Shown here piece by piece: positions 24,469-32,663 of a DNA stretch of 64,000 nt (the first letter of the stretch is position 1; the number at the start of each line of letters is the position of its first letter). The stretch lies in contig JBATXM010000222.1 of NCBI GenBank assembly GCA_049673305.1, positions 1 through 64,000 of the forward strand. The letters are read 5' to 3'. This DNA comes from GCA-003244245 sp049673305 (lineage in GTDB: Bacteria; Actinomycetota; Actinomycetes; Mycobacteriales; Pseudonocardiaceae). A program made the translations under genes and the position numbers. The notes under the pieces were generated by a model that saw only the letters and a program-made list of their open reading frames with translations, was not told the origin of the DNA and searched no databases.

Positions 24469-24616
24469 AGTGTCGTCGGCCGAACACGGCTCGCCCGGCG
24501 GCGCCGAGCAGGGCCAGGATCGCCCCGATCACGGCCAGAATGATCCCGATCGCCAACAGAATCGAGCTATGGATCAGGAACCCCACGATGAGCAAGATGA
24601 TGCCAAAAGTGATCAC
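24461..24616 (-). CDS. DUF6131-like two-helix membrane miniprotein, copy 1
   Basis: A 51-residue protein starting at GTG 24616. Two hydrophobic helices (TFGIILLIVGFLIHSSILLA and GIILAVIGAILALLGAAG) are followed by a basic C-terminus GRRHYW. The ending R-R-H-Y-aromatic is typical of a small actinobacterial family that I believe is DUF6131. A paralogue with the same length and ending is at 54324-54479. The function is unknown. The 3' end is involved in a 25-bp duplication. Confidence 0.75.
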   Translation of the reverse strand: MITFGIILLIVGFLIHSSILLAIGIILAVIGAILALLGAAGRAVFGRRHYW

Positions 24617-24928
24617 GACCGCTACATTACCTATCCATGGCGATCTCTGCTCATGGGCACGCACAGTAGCCAGCTTCAATGTCCATACGCTGGGGCACCT
24701 CTGTACTGTGACAGTGCCTGACCAGCCTCGATAGTGGATCAAGATCAGGCCGTGTCCAGGTCGTTCAGCGCCGGGCAAGTGTGAGTGGTCCGTGCTGCCC
24801 CATGTGGAGTCGCCACTGTCTCAGCCGGCACATCGATCATCAGGAGCCCCAGAGGAAGCCCTCGCAGGATTGTTGTGCGGAAGACCGGTGTAGGTGTAGC
24901 GGGGGGTGAGTCGGGGTAGCTAACTGGC
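24617..24928. other. Intergenic region
   Basis: About 310 nt between the DUF6131 gene and the SDR gene. I see no gene, clear promoter or repeat in it. Confidence 0.5.
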
Positions 24929-25729
24929 ATGACCACGACTGAGTCTCGTCCGCTTGCCCTGGTGACCGGTGCCTCCAGCGGTATCGGCTTGGAGCTGGCC
25001 AAGCAATTCGTCGAACACGAGTACGACCTGTTGATTAACGCTGAAGACGGTGAGCTCGACACGGTCGCCGTTCAGTTGGCCTCTACCGGGGCCAGTGTTC
25101 AGCCGATCCGGGCGGATCTGCGCACTGTTGAGGGGGTCGAGCTGCTGTGGGAACAGGTCGCTGCGACAGGCCGCTCGCTGGACGTGGCCGCATTGAACGC
25201 TGGGGTCGGTGAGGGTGGTCCGTTCCTGGAGACTGATCTGTCGGCCGAGTTGGAGATCATCGACGTCAATGTGCGGTCCACGGTGCAGCTGGCCAAGCGG
25301 GTGCTGCGCGCGATGGCTGCCCGCGACGAGGGCAAGGTGTTGATTACCTCCTCGATAGCCTCTACAATGCCGGGCTCGTTCCAGGCGGTCTACAACGCCT
25401 CGAAGTCTTTCCTGCAGTCGTTCGCCGAGGCGTTGCAGAATGAATTGAAGGACACGGGCATCACCATTACCTCTCTGATGCCGGGTCCGACAGAGACAAA
25501 TTTCTTCCACCGCGCGCACATGGACGACACCAAAGTCGGACAGATGAATAAGGACGATCCGGCCCAGGTGGCGAAGCAGGGTTTCGAGGCGTTGATGAAG
25601 GGCAAGGAAACGATCACCGCCTCTTCGCTGAAGACTAAGACTCAAGCGGTGGTGAATAAGGTCCTGCCAGATAAGGTCAAGGCCGCCGCGCACCGCCGGA
25701 TGGCCGAACCCGGCTCCGGAGACGAGTAG
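24929..25729 (+). CDS. Short-chain dehydrogenase/reductase
   Basis: A 266-residue classical SDR. The NAD(P) motif is LVTGASSGIGLELA (about 11-24), NAG is at about 90-92 (ALNAGVG), and the active-site Ser, Tyr155 and Lys159 lie in SSIASTMPG and YNASKS. The segment LMPGPTETNFFHRAHM and the C-terminal part resemble a group of bacterial SDRs found with stress genes. The substrate is unknown. It stands alone on the plus strand and is followed by the broken TIR gene. Confidence 0.92.
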   Translation: MTTTESRPLALVTGASSGIGLELAKQFVEHEYDLLINAEDGELDTVAVQLASTGASVQPIRADLRTVEGVELLWEQVAATGRSLDVAALNAGVGEGGPFLETDLSAELEIIDVNVRSTVQLAKRVLRAMAARDEGKVLITSSIASTMPGSFQAVYNASKSFLQSFAEALQNELKDTGITITSLMPGPTETNFFHRAHMDDTKVGQMNKDDPAQVAKQGFEALMKGKETITASSLKTKTQAVVNKVLPDKVKAAAHRRMAEPGSGDE

Positions 25730-25752
25730 ACGTCACTGGCCCAGGAGGGGCG

Positions 25753-26914
25753 GTGGCCGAGGTATTCGTCAGCTACGCGAACGAGGACGTAGCTCTGGCC
25801 CGTGAGGTTCGCCGGTGGTTGAAAGCTGATCGCCACGAGGTGTTCCTGGCTGGGGATCTGCGGGATGGGATCGCTGCGGGGGAGCAGTGGCGGCTGCGGC
25901 TCCATGAGCGATTGCGGTCAGCCGACGCGGTGGTGTGTGTCCTGACGTCGGCCTACCTGGCGTCCACCTGGTGCACGGCGGAAGTTGCGATCGCTCAGTC
26001 GCGGGGAACTCGGGTCATTCCGATGGCGAACAGGGCCGTCCCACCCGATGGCGGCTCAACCGCAGTGAGCTGCCCGATCACGTGGTCGCCGACCTGGAGC
26101 CTTTCGTCACACGACGGCTGTTGATCACAGACACGGACAACGGCAGCGCGGTCGTGGGGGTGGCCCATGAGGCGTTTCTGTCCACCTGGGCTCCGCTGGC
26201 CCAGGCGATCGCCGCCAATGTATCGGCGTTGCGGACGCGCCGGGTGGTCGAGCAGGCCGCCACCGAATGGGACGACGAGGGACGCCCACCGGTCCGGTTG
26301 TGGGAACGTGGCAACTCGCCACCACGGTGGCCGACACCAGCGCCCACATCTAGGGCGGTGATCTGGTCACCGATCGAGTCGAGCTCAGCACGACGGCGCG
26401 GGCCTTCCTGCGGCTCAGCATCCGCCGGGACCGCTACCGGCGGGGACGCGCGGTGACTGTCCTGTCGGTCCTGCTGGTCCTTGCTGTGGTTGCCTCTGGT
26501 TTCGCCTTCGGCCTGCGACACGCCGCAGTGCACCAACGGGATGTCGCGGTGTCCTGGCAGGTCGCGGGACAGGCCATGGAGCTACGCGCAGCAAACCCGG
26601 CCCTGGCCGCCCAACTTGGCCTGGCCGCCTACCAACTTGCCCCCACCACGGAAGCGCGCAGCACTCTGCTCAGCACCTTCGCCACCCCCTACGCGACCCG
26701 ACTGACCGGCCACACCAACACCGTCGACTCGGTGGCCTTCAGTCCTGACGGGCGCACTGTGGCCACCGGCAGCAGCGACAACACCGCGCGACTGTGGGAC
26801 GCCACCTTCGACAGTGTCGCCGCTTGAATCTGCGCCATCGCCTGGCCCGCGATCACCAAGAGCGACTGGGACCGCTTTCTGCCTGACCTGGCGTACCGGC
26901 CCCCATGCCCGTGA
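25753..26914 (+). pseudogene. Broken TIR - STAND NTPase - WD40 gene
   Basis: The GTG-started frame opens with a TIR domain (VFVSYANEDVALAREVRRWL, then VLTSAYLASTWCTAEVAIAQ). It then passes into the C-terminal end of a STAND NTPase after a frameshift: VTRRLLITDTDNGSAVVGVA, and QAATEWDDEGRPPVRLWERG. After another stop and shift comes a membrane helix (VLSVLLVLAVVASGFAF) and one WD40 unit (TVATGSSDNTARLWD). The tail ICAIAWPAIT...PPCP, normal for such WD40 proteins, follows an in-frame TGA at 26825. The NTPase core and most WD repeats are gone. Intact homologues would exceed 1000 residues. Confidence 0.85.
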
Positions 26915-28046
26915 GCTCCCGGTCCCGAACCGGGATAACGCGCCGTGCTGGGTCATCGAGCCACACTGATTGGCTCTCAGCGGTGATGGTGACGCCGTAC
27001 CGCTCACGGTGGGGGCGCCCGGCGTGCTGCCACCAGGTGTAGGCGCTGAGCACTTCGTCGAACAGTCGGCGTGCTCCAGCTTGGCGGACGGTGTTGTCGT
27101 GGACGCAGGCCCAGGAGTCGGGCGCGAGCAGCCAGAGGGTGGACAGGTAGCCGTCCTCGCTCAGATCCCAGGACAGGCGACAGTCGGGCACCTGCAGGCC
27201 GATGCTGAAGCGGGCGTGCTCGCCCAGCAGGTCAGCGAGGTCGACGTCAGTGTGGCTGCGGTCGGCGGTGGTGTCGAAATCGTCGGGCTCGACGGGAATC
27301 ACCGGCCGTTGTGCCCGTAGTCGCATGAAGCTGGCCCAGTCCACGATGGAGCCGACCGCCGCGCCGGTCTGGTCGACGGTGAGTCGCAGCAACGCGCTGT
27401 TCTCGAAGGTCGATCCCCAGGGGGTGAGAATGACCCCACCTGGGCGAGTTTGCGCGACCCACGCGTAGGGCACGGTGTGCACCGAGCAGGTGGCGATCAC
27501 CCGGTCGTAGGGTGTACCCGGCGGGTAGCCCCGTGTCCCGTCGTCGGTGATGACCAGTGGTGTACGCCCAGCCTGGGTGAGGTTGCGGCGCGCGGTGTCC
27601 GCCACGACGGGGTCTACTTCGACGCTGACCACCTGGTCATCACCGAGCTGGTGAGCCAGCAGGGCGGCGGTCCACCCAGTGCCGGTGCCGATCTCCAGAA
27701 TCCGCTGCCCGGGTTGGGGGTCAAGGTGGCTGAGCATGGTGAACACCATGGCGGGCATCGAGCAGGAGCTGCTGATCGGGTAACCGTGCTCGGAGGAGGC
27801 CGCCCCGTCGTGCAGCTGAGTGATCACCGAGTCATCGCTGTAGGCGTAGGCCAGCCAGCGGTCCGGGTCGGCGGTGCGATCCAGTGGCTCGTCGATCCTC
27901 ACCCAGACCCGGTCGGGCAGGAACAGGTGCCGGGGGTGGGCGTCGTAGGCGGCTCGCCAGCGGGCGGGCAGCGCATCGCCCAGCCGCTGGGCCAGGTCCC
28001 GGTGCGCGTGCCGCGCTCGATCACTTGTCGCGATCGTCCGGGTCAT
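26853..28046 (-). CDS. PIMT-like (protein-L-isoaspartate methyltransferase family) enzyme
   Basis: 397 residues from ATG 28046. The SAM-binding core is GQRILEIGTGTGWTAALLAH, with EIGTGTG at about 118-124. The upstream SSSCSMPAM matches the active-site serine region of isoaspartyl methyltransferases. A C-terminal extension of about 180 residues is characteristic of actinobacterial PIMT homologues found with peptide-modification genes. The start overlaps the acidic small gene by 26 nt, implying coupling. The last residues run antisense into the TIR pseudogene remnant and may be extraneous. A housekeeping repair role is the alternative. Confidence 0.8.
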   Translation of the reverse strand: MTRTIATSDRARHAHRDLAQRLGDALPARWRAAYDAHPRHLFLPDRVWVRIDEPLDRTADPDRWLAYAYSDDSVITQLHDGAASSEHGYPISSSCSMPAMVFTMLSHLDPQPGQRILEIGTGTGWTAALLAHQLGDDQVVSVEVDPVVADTARRNLTQAGRTPLVITDDGTRGYPPGTPYDRVIATCSVHTVPYAWVAQTRPGGVILTPWGSTFENSALLRLTVDQTGAAVGSIVDWASFMRLRAQRPVIPVEPDDFDTTADRSHTDVDLADLLGEHARFSIGLQVPDCRLSWDLSEDGYLSTLWLLAPDSWACVHDNTVRQAGARRLFDEVLSAYTWWQHAGRPHRERYGVTITAESQSVWLDDPARRVIPVRDRELTGMGAGTPGQAESGPSRSW

Positions 28047-28182
28047 CCCGGTCGTCGCTGCTGCTACCGCCGCTGCGGTCGGTGTGCCGGCCGTCATCGT
28101 CATCCTTGGGTCGCACGATCTTCGAGGGGTCCACCTCGCTGCTGGGCCGTCCCCCATCTCGGGTCTGGTCGTGTCTGCCCAT
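28021..28182 (-). CDS. Acidic small protein coupled to the PIMT-like enzyme (candidate modified peptide)
   Basis: A 53-residue peptide from ATG 28182; GTG 28188 is the alternative. It begins MGRHDQTRDGGRPSSEVDPS and ends in an Asp/Ser/Arg-rich tail including PKDDDDGRH and SSSDDRDDPDDRDK. The Asp-rich C-terminus and the overlapping PIMT-like gene recall graspetide loci, where a Thr/Asp-rich precursor is followed by an ATP-grasp ligase and a PIMT homologue. No ATP-grasp gene is present here. Alternatively it is simply an acidic accessory protein, or a substrate whose aspartates isomerise. It is too short for any certain family call. Confidence 0.5.
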   Translation of the reverse strand: MGRHDQTRDGGRPSSEVDPSKIVRPKDDDDGRHTDRSGGSSSDDRDDPDDRDK

Positions 28183-28402
28183 GCTCACCTGTTCCTGTTC
28201 AGGCCACCCGAACCGTCCAGCCCAGCGTAGCGGGACAACGCCGAGCGCTCAGGCAACCGTAGCTTCACGAGCGTTGCAGACCATTGCGCTGCCTGACCAG
28301 CGAGGAGCCTCTCGTAAGCCCCAGTGCTTGGTGCATACTGCGGGTCGGGTTTGACGGTGTGGGCGGATCACATCGCCGGACATCTTTGTTACTAGGAGAG
28401 TC

Positions 28403-29122
28403 GTGGCCAACACAATCACCGCGATCGCCAGCCTGCTGTGGCCGATCCTTGTGGCCGTCGGCTTGTTGGTGTTTCGAAGTCCCCTCGTGCATGTCGTGCG
28501 ATTTTTCGAGGGGAGAAAGATGACCATCGAGGTTGGCGGCCAGAAGCTGACCATTGACGAGCTGAGTGCGCAGCAGGCCAACCAGATTGAGGACTTGCAA
28601 GATCAGCTCGGCGCGCTGAATAAGGTGGTGGAGGCGTTGGTGGCCGCACAGCCAACGCCAGTGAGTCTTCCAGGGTCACGGGAGACGGTTCTCGCACGAT
28701 CGCCTGATTCGACGGTTCGGACGTCGATCTCCGAGGCTCCGGGGGACAAACCATTTGCAGTGCTTTGGGTCGACGACCATCCGGAGAACAACGCGTTTTT
28801 GATAGAGAGGCTACAGCAAAATGGAGTTCGTGTCGACCTGGCACGCAGCACTCAAGAAGGTTTATCCTGGTTCTCTCATCGGCGGTATCGTGTAGTCTTG
28901 TCTGATATGGGCCGGTCCGAAAACGGCGCGTACGTGCCTGACGCTGGTCTACGTTTGGTGAAGGCGATACGTCAAACCGATCAGAGTGTTCCGTTGCTGA
29001 TCCTCTGTAGTGGTCGCGCGCTCCGGGAATACGGGGAGAAGGCGGTTGCTGCGGGAGCGACCACAGTAACATCCTCGGCATACCGGGCCACGGCAGTGTT
29101 GAGGACGCTTGAGCTGTTGTAG
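28403..29122 (+). CDS. Membrane-anchored receiver-domain protein
   Basis: A 239-residue protein, GTG start with TAGGAGAG just upstream. Residues 7-25 form one membrane helix, 55-80 a probable coiled coil (QQANQIEDLQDQLGALNK), and 118-239 a response-regulator receiver domain. In the receiver, VLWVDDHPENN gives the acidic pocket (Asp124, Asp125), and VVLSDMGR gives the phospho-acceptor Asp168. The usual lysine near the end is not obvious (TTVTSSAYRATAVL). There is no output domain and no histidine kinase beside it. It may work as a membrane-bound phosphate-responsive scaffold or as a conserved pseudo-receiver. Confidence 0.78.
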   Translation: MANTITAIASLLWPILVAVGLLVFRSPLVHVVRFFEGRKMTIEVGGQKLTIDELSAQQANQIEDLQDQLGALNKVVEALVAAQPTPVSLPGSRETVLARSPDSTVRTSISEAPGDKPFAVLWVDDHPENNAFLIERLQQNGVRVDLARSTQEGLSWFSHRRYRVVLSDMGRSENGAYVPDAGLRLVKAIRQTDQSVPLLILCSGRALREYGEKAVAAGATTVTSSAYRATAVLRTLELL

Positions 29123-29260
29123 CCAGGTGGCGGTATGGGACAGAACGACCGGTGAAGGATGCGGCGATCCGTGCCGGTGCTGCTGTGGCCCACGCAGCCA
29201 TGGCGCCTGGCTGTCATGGTTCTAGGATGGGGGGCGAGCCATGTGAGCCACTAGGGAGTC

Positions 29261-30025
29261 ATGATGGTCAATCCTGGTGATCCGCGCTCACCGTATCGGC
29301 AGGTCGCGGACGCGCTGCGAGCCGAGATCGAGTCCGGTGCGCTCGGTCCGGGTGACCCAATCCCGTCCAACACGATGATTATGAATCGGTTCAAGGTCGC
29401 CAGCTCCACGGCGCAGCGCGCGGTTCGGACCTTGACGTCTGAGGGCCTGGTGCAGAGTGTTCCTGGTCGAGGCGTCTTCATCCGCGCGAAGCGGCCATGG
29501 CGGGCGGTGTCGTCACGGTATCTGTCCGTGCCGCCGGAAGGCGAGCGGGATCGGTGGACCACCGAGGGTGTGAAGGAGGGTCGCCGGGCTACTCAGCGGA
29601 TCACGTTCGTCGGGGAGGTCGAGCCGCCGGAGGACGTGGCTGACAGCATGAGGTTGCCCGATGCGGCGACGACTGTGCTCCGCAAGCGCGTGATGTTCCT
29701 GGACGATGAGCCCGTCGAGCTGGTCGAGTCGTACTACCCGACCGAGCTCGTGCGCGGTAGCCCCATCATGGAGGTCGGCAAGATTCCCCGTGGTGTTGGT
29801 GCTGTCCTGGTGGCCCTCGGCTACCCACGTCGGCGCGCGCACGAAGTGGTGTACACCCGGATGCCGACGCCGGATGAGTCACGAGCGCTGCGCCTGCCAA
29901 CGGGCACGCCGGTCTTCTGTGTCGTGCGCACGGTGCGCTCCGACGCTGACCGGCCCATCGAGGTGGACGTGATGGTTCTCAGCGGTGACGGACACTGCCA
30001 GGAGTACGAGATTCCCCTCAACTGA
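29261..30025 (+). CDS. GntR-family transcriptional regulator (HutC/UTRA type)
   Basis: A 254-residue regulator. An N-terminal winged helix (YRQVADALRAEIESGALGPG, then TAQRAVRTLTSEGLVQSVPG) is followed by a UTRA effector domain (about 85-250) with LRKRVMFLDDEPVELVESYY and the arginine-rich end strand. It would bind an operator as a dimer and release on binding a small ligand. Downstream, beyond a hairpin, is a small conserved gene (30175-30402) that it may control. Similar GntR regulators occur in mobile elements and in catabolic loci. The ligand is unknown. Confidence 0.9.
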   Translation: MMVNPGDPRSPYRQVADALRAEIESGALGPGDPIPSNTMIMNRFKVASSTAQRAVRTLTSEGLVQSVPGRGVFIRAKRPWRAVSSRYLSVPPEGERDRWTTEGVKEGRRATQRITFVGEVEPPEDVADSMRLPDAATTVLRKRVMFLDDEPVELVESYYPTELVRGSPIMEVGKIPRGVGAVLVALGYPRRRAHEVVYTRMPTPDESRALRLPTGTPVFCVVRTVRSDADRPIEVDVMVLSGDGHCQEYEIPLN

Positions 30026-30035
30026 CTCCCTCCCC

Positions 30036-30066
30036 GAGGCCTCCGGAGCGTGTAGCCGGGGGCCTC
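30036..30066 (+). terminator. Hairpin after the GntR gene
   Basis: GAGGCCTCCGG (30036-30046) pairs with CCGGGGGCCTC (30056-30066), 11 bp with one G-U, around a 9-nt loop. It begins 11 nt after the GntR stop. The U-tract is poor, as is usual in actinobacteria. Confidence 0.65.
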
Positions 30067-30096
30067 ACTGGTTGTGCTGATGCCTCAAGCATAGCA

Positions 30097-30128
30097 GCCA
30101 TAGCGCCATGGTGATATAGTGATATGGC
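30097..30128. promoter_or_regulatory. Inverted/direct repeat upstream of a small orphan gene
   Basis: GCCATA (30097-30102) and TATGGC (30123-30128) form an inverted pair, and between them TGATATAGTGATAT is a short direct repeat. The segment is AT-rich for this genome and lies 47 nt before ATG 30175. It could be an operator and promoter for the small gene, perhaps bound by the adjacent GntR protein. Confidence 0.4.
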
Positions 30129-30174
30129 GCGCAGCTGATGACCGGCTCTCACACCATCGAGGAAAGAGATCATC

Positions 30175-30402
30175 ATGAACTGGCACAGTTATTACACCGA
30201 CGGCCCGAACAAGCGCCGTCGCAAGGCGATACCGGCGACCTGTGGGGTACACCGGGGACCGATCGGTTTCGCCAACTTGCTGGTGAGCATGCAGAGCGGG
30301 TCGATTGTGCTCGATCCTCATGTGACCGGCGAATGCGTGATCGCGCTTGATGAGGAGGGGGCTACGACGTTGTGCAACACCGTGCTGCTGTGGCTGGGGT
30401 GA
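30175..30402 (+). CDS. Small conserved orphan protein, paralogue A
   Basis: A 75-residue protein with AGGAAAGAG upstream. Its core (RKAIPATCGVHRGPIGFANL, then SIVLDPHVTGECVIALDE, ending LLWLG) is shared almost residue for residue with the 74-residue product of 38541-38765. The conserved Cys-x2-His and Asp-Pro-His plus Cys could form a metal site. It follows a GntR regulator, while the paralogue follows an XRE/TPR regulator. I do not know the family. The conservation between paralogues shows that it is a real gene. Confidence 0.75.
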   Translation: MNWHSYYTDGPNKRRRKAIPATCGVHRGPIGFANLLVSMQSGSIVLDPHVTGECVIALDEEGATTLCNTVLLWLG

Positions 30403-30487
30403 GCACGTCTGCTGCCTGACCCGCGAGACGGTCAGCGTGGCCTGGGGTGGCGCCTGGAGCGTCGCCGCTCACTGGCAAGGTGGATGA

Positions 30488-30733
30488 GTGCGTTCCCGTC
30501 TTCCGGTGCTGGTCCCCGTAGTTGAGGTGCTGGCCGCCGTCGTGCTCGCCGGGCTTGCCTGGTGGTGTTGGCATCGCGGCGTGACCTTTACGATGCGCCG
30601 CGGTGTCGCGCTCAGTCGCGTCGAGGGAAGCTGGTGGGTGGCCGCCACCGGCGCTGCCACCCTGGCCGGAATCCTGCTGCTCCACGCTGGGCGCGCGGCG
30701 GTCTGCGCGCACGGCGCAGGCCGGCTCGGGTGA
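30488..30733 (+). CDS. Small two-helix membrane protein upstream of hemL
   Basis: An 81-residue protein, GTG start. Two hydrophobic segments (LVPVVEVLAAVVLAGLAWWC and WWVAATGAATLAGILLLHAG) are separated by a basic loop. Its stop overlaps the hemL start as GTGA, so it belongs to the hemL operon. No family recognised. Confidence 0.65.
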   Translation: MRSRLPVLVPVVEVLAAVVLAGLAWWCWHRGVTFTMRRGVALSRVEGSWWVAATGAATLAGILLLHAGRAAVCAHGAGRLG

Positions 30734-32055
30734 GCGCCAGCGAGTCGGCCCGGCTGTTTGACCGGGCCAGCGCGGTGATTCCCGGCGGGGTGAACTCCCC
30801 GGTGCGGGCCTTCCGCGCGGTCGGGGGCACGCCGCGCTTCATGGTCGAAGCGGCGGGGCCTTACCTGTGGGACGCCGACGGCAACCGCTACGTCGATCTG
30901 GTCTCGTCCTGGGGGCCGATGATCCTGGGTCACGCGCACCCCGCTGTAGTGGACGCGGTCCGGACGGCCGCCACCCGGGGGCTGTCCTTCGGCACTCCCA
31001 CCATCGGGGAAATCGAGCTCGCTGAGGAGATCGTGCGCCGGGTCACCCCGGTCGAGCAGGTCCGGCTGGTCAACTCGGGCACCGAAGCGACGATGAGCGC
31101 GATCCGGCTGGCCCGGGGCATCACCGGGCGCCCTGGGGTGGTCAAGTTCGCTGGGCACTACCACGGCCACGTCGACGCGCTGCTCGTCGCCGCCGGCTCC
31201 GGCGTCGCCACCTTCGGGCTGCCCAGTAGCCCCGGCGTCACCGGCGCGCAGGCCGCTGACACGATCGTCGCGCCCTACAACGACCTCGACGCGGTCGGTG
31301 CCCTGTTCACTGAGCGGGGTCCCGAGATCGCCTGCGTCATCGCCGAGGCGGCCGCCGGGAACATGGGCGCGGTACCTCCCGATCCCGGCTTCAACGCCGC
31401 ACTGCGCGAGCTGTGCCACGCCCACGGGGCGCTGCTGATCCTGGACGAGGTGATGACCGGGTTCCGGGTCTCGGCGGCGGGCTGGTTCGGGCTCGAGCGG
31501 GTGAGTGCTGACCTGTACACCTTCGGCAAGGTGATGTCCGGCGGGCTGCCGGCCGCGGCGTTCGGTGGCGCCGCGGACCTGATGGCCTACCTTGCGCCGG
31601 CCGGGCCGGTGTACCAGGCGGGCACGCTGTCCGGGAACCCGGTGGCGGTGGCCGCCGGGCTGGCCACCCTGCGGGCCGCTGACCGGGAGGTCTACGCCCG
31701 GCTGGATGTCGCCGCCACCCGCCTGGCCGGGCTGGTTGACCAGGCGTTGGACGCCGAGAGCGTGCCACATCTGGTACAGACCGCAGGCTCGCTGCTCAGC
31801 GTGTTCTTTACCGACACCCCCGCCGTTGCGGCGGTGCGCGACTACGCCGGGGTGCAAGCCACCCAGACCTGGCGTTTCCCGGCGTTTTTCCACGCCTTGC
31901 TCGAGCACGGTGTCTACGCCCCGCCCAGTGCGTTCGAGTCCTGGTTCGTCTCTGCGGCACTGGACACCGAGGCCTTTGAGGTGATCGCCGCAGCGCTGCC
32001 CCACGCCGCTCGGGCCGCCGCCCAGGCCGTTCAGCCGCCAGAGCCGCGAGGATGA
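30730..32055 (+). CDS. hemL: Glutamate-1-semialdehyde 2,1-aminomutase
   Basis: A 441-residue class III PLP enzyme. It starts at GTG 30730 (VSASESARLFDRASAVIPGG) and carries GGVNSPVRAF, VNSGTEATMSAIRLARG, FAGHYHGHVD, LILDEVMTGFR and the PLP lysine in TFGKVMSGGLP. It makes 5-aminolevulinate from glutamate-1-semialdehyde, the C5 route to haem. The haem link fits the cytochrome c biogenesis genes further along. The frame is open to 30562, but that is upstream shadow. Confidence 0.96.
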   Translation: MSASESARLFDRASAVIPGGVNSPVRAFRAVGGTPRFMVEAAGPYLWDADGNRYVDLVSSWGPMILGHAHPAVVDAVRTAATRGLSFGTPTIGEIELAEEIVRRVTPVEQVRLVNSGTEATMSAIRLARGITGRPGVVKFAGHYHGHVDALLVAAGSGVATFGLPSSPGVTGAQAADTIVAPYNDLDAVGALFTERGPEIACVIAEAAAGNMGAVPPDPGFNAALRELCHAHGALLILDEVMTGFRVSAAGWFGLERVSADLYTFGKVMSGGLPAAAFGGAADLMAYLAPAGPVYQAGTLSGNPVAVAAGLATLRAADREVYARLDVAATRLAGLVDQALDAESVPHLVQTAGSLLSVFFTDTPAVAAVRDYAGVQATQTWRFPAFFHALLEHGVYAPPSAFESWFVSAALDTEAFEVIAAALPHAARAAAQAVQPPEPRG

Positions 32056-32663
32056 GCCGAACCGTGGTCCACCTGCTGCGCCACGGCGAGGTGCACAACC
32101 CAGAGGGGATCCTCTACGGCCGACTCCCCGGTTTCTGGCTCTCCGACGTTGGCGTCCGCCAAGCGCAGCAGGTCGCGGCGCACCTGGGGGACCACGACGT
32201 GGTGCACGTGGTCGCCTCGCCGTTGTCGCGGGCGCAGCAGACCGCGGCGCCGATCGCCGCGAGACACGGCCTGGAGCTGGTCACCGACGATGGGCTGATC
32301 GAGGCTGGCAATGTCTTCGAGGGCACCCGGGTGTCGGTCAGCGATGGGGCGCTGCGCGATCCGCGGAATTGGCCCAAGCTGCGCAATCCGTTCCGGCCGT
32401 CCTGGGGCGAGCCGTACCAGCAGATCGCGGCCCGGACGCTCGCCGCCGTGCACCGGGCCCGCGAGCGGGCCACCGGGCATGAGGCGGTCTGTGTGTCCCA
32501 TCAGCTGCCGATCTGCGTGGTGATCCGGCACCTGACCGGGCGGCGGCTCTGGCACGACCCTCGGCGCCGGCGGTGCGCGCTGGCGTCGTTGACCAGCCTG
32601 GTGTTCGTTGAGGCGGCACTGATCGACGTGGTGTACAGCCAACCTGCGGTGAGCAGGCAATGA
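32052..32663 (+). CDS. Histidine phosphatase family protein (phosphoglycerate mutase-like)
   Basis: A 203-residue protein with the RHG signature near the N-terminus (VVHLLRHGEVHNPEGILYGR), ASPLSRAQQTA, and the second catalytic histidine in VCVSHQLPI. It overlaps hemL by 4 nt and the resA-like gene by 4 nt. It is a conserved member of the hemL-resA-ccdA-resB-ccsB run in actinobacteria. The substrate is unknown; it is probably a phosphatase rather than a glycolytic mutase. Confidence 0.92.
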   Translation: MSRTVVHLLRHGEVHNPEGILYGRLPGFWLSDVGVRQAQQVAAHLGDHDVVHVVASPLSRAQQTAAPIAARHGLELVTDDGLIEAGNVFEGTRVSVSDGALRDPRNWPKLRNPFRPSWGEPYQQIAARTLAAVHRARERATGHEAVCVSHQLPICVVIRHLTGRRLWHDPRRRRCALASLTSLVFVEAALIDVVYSQPAVSRQ

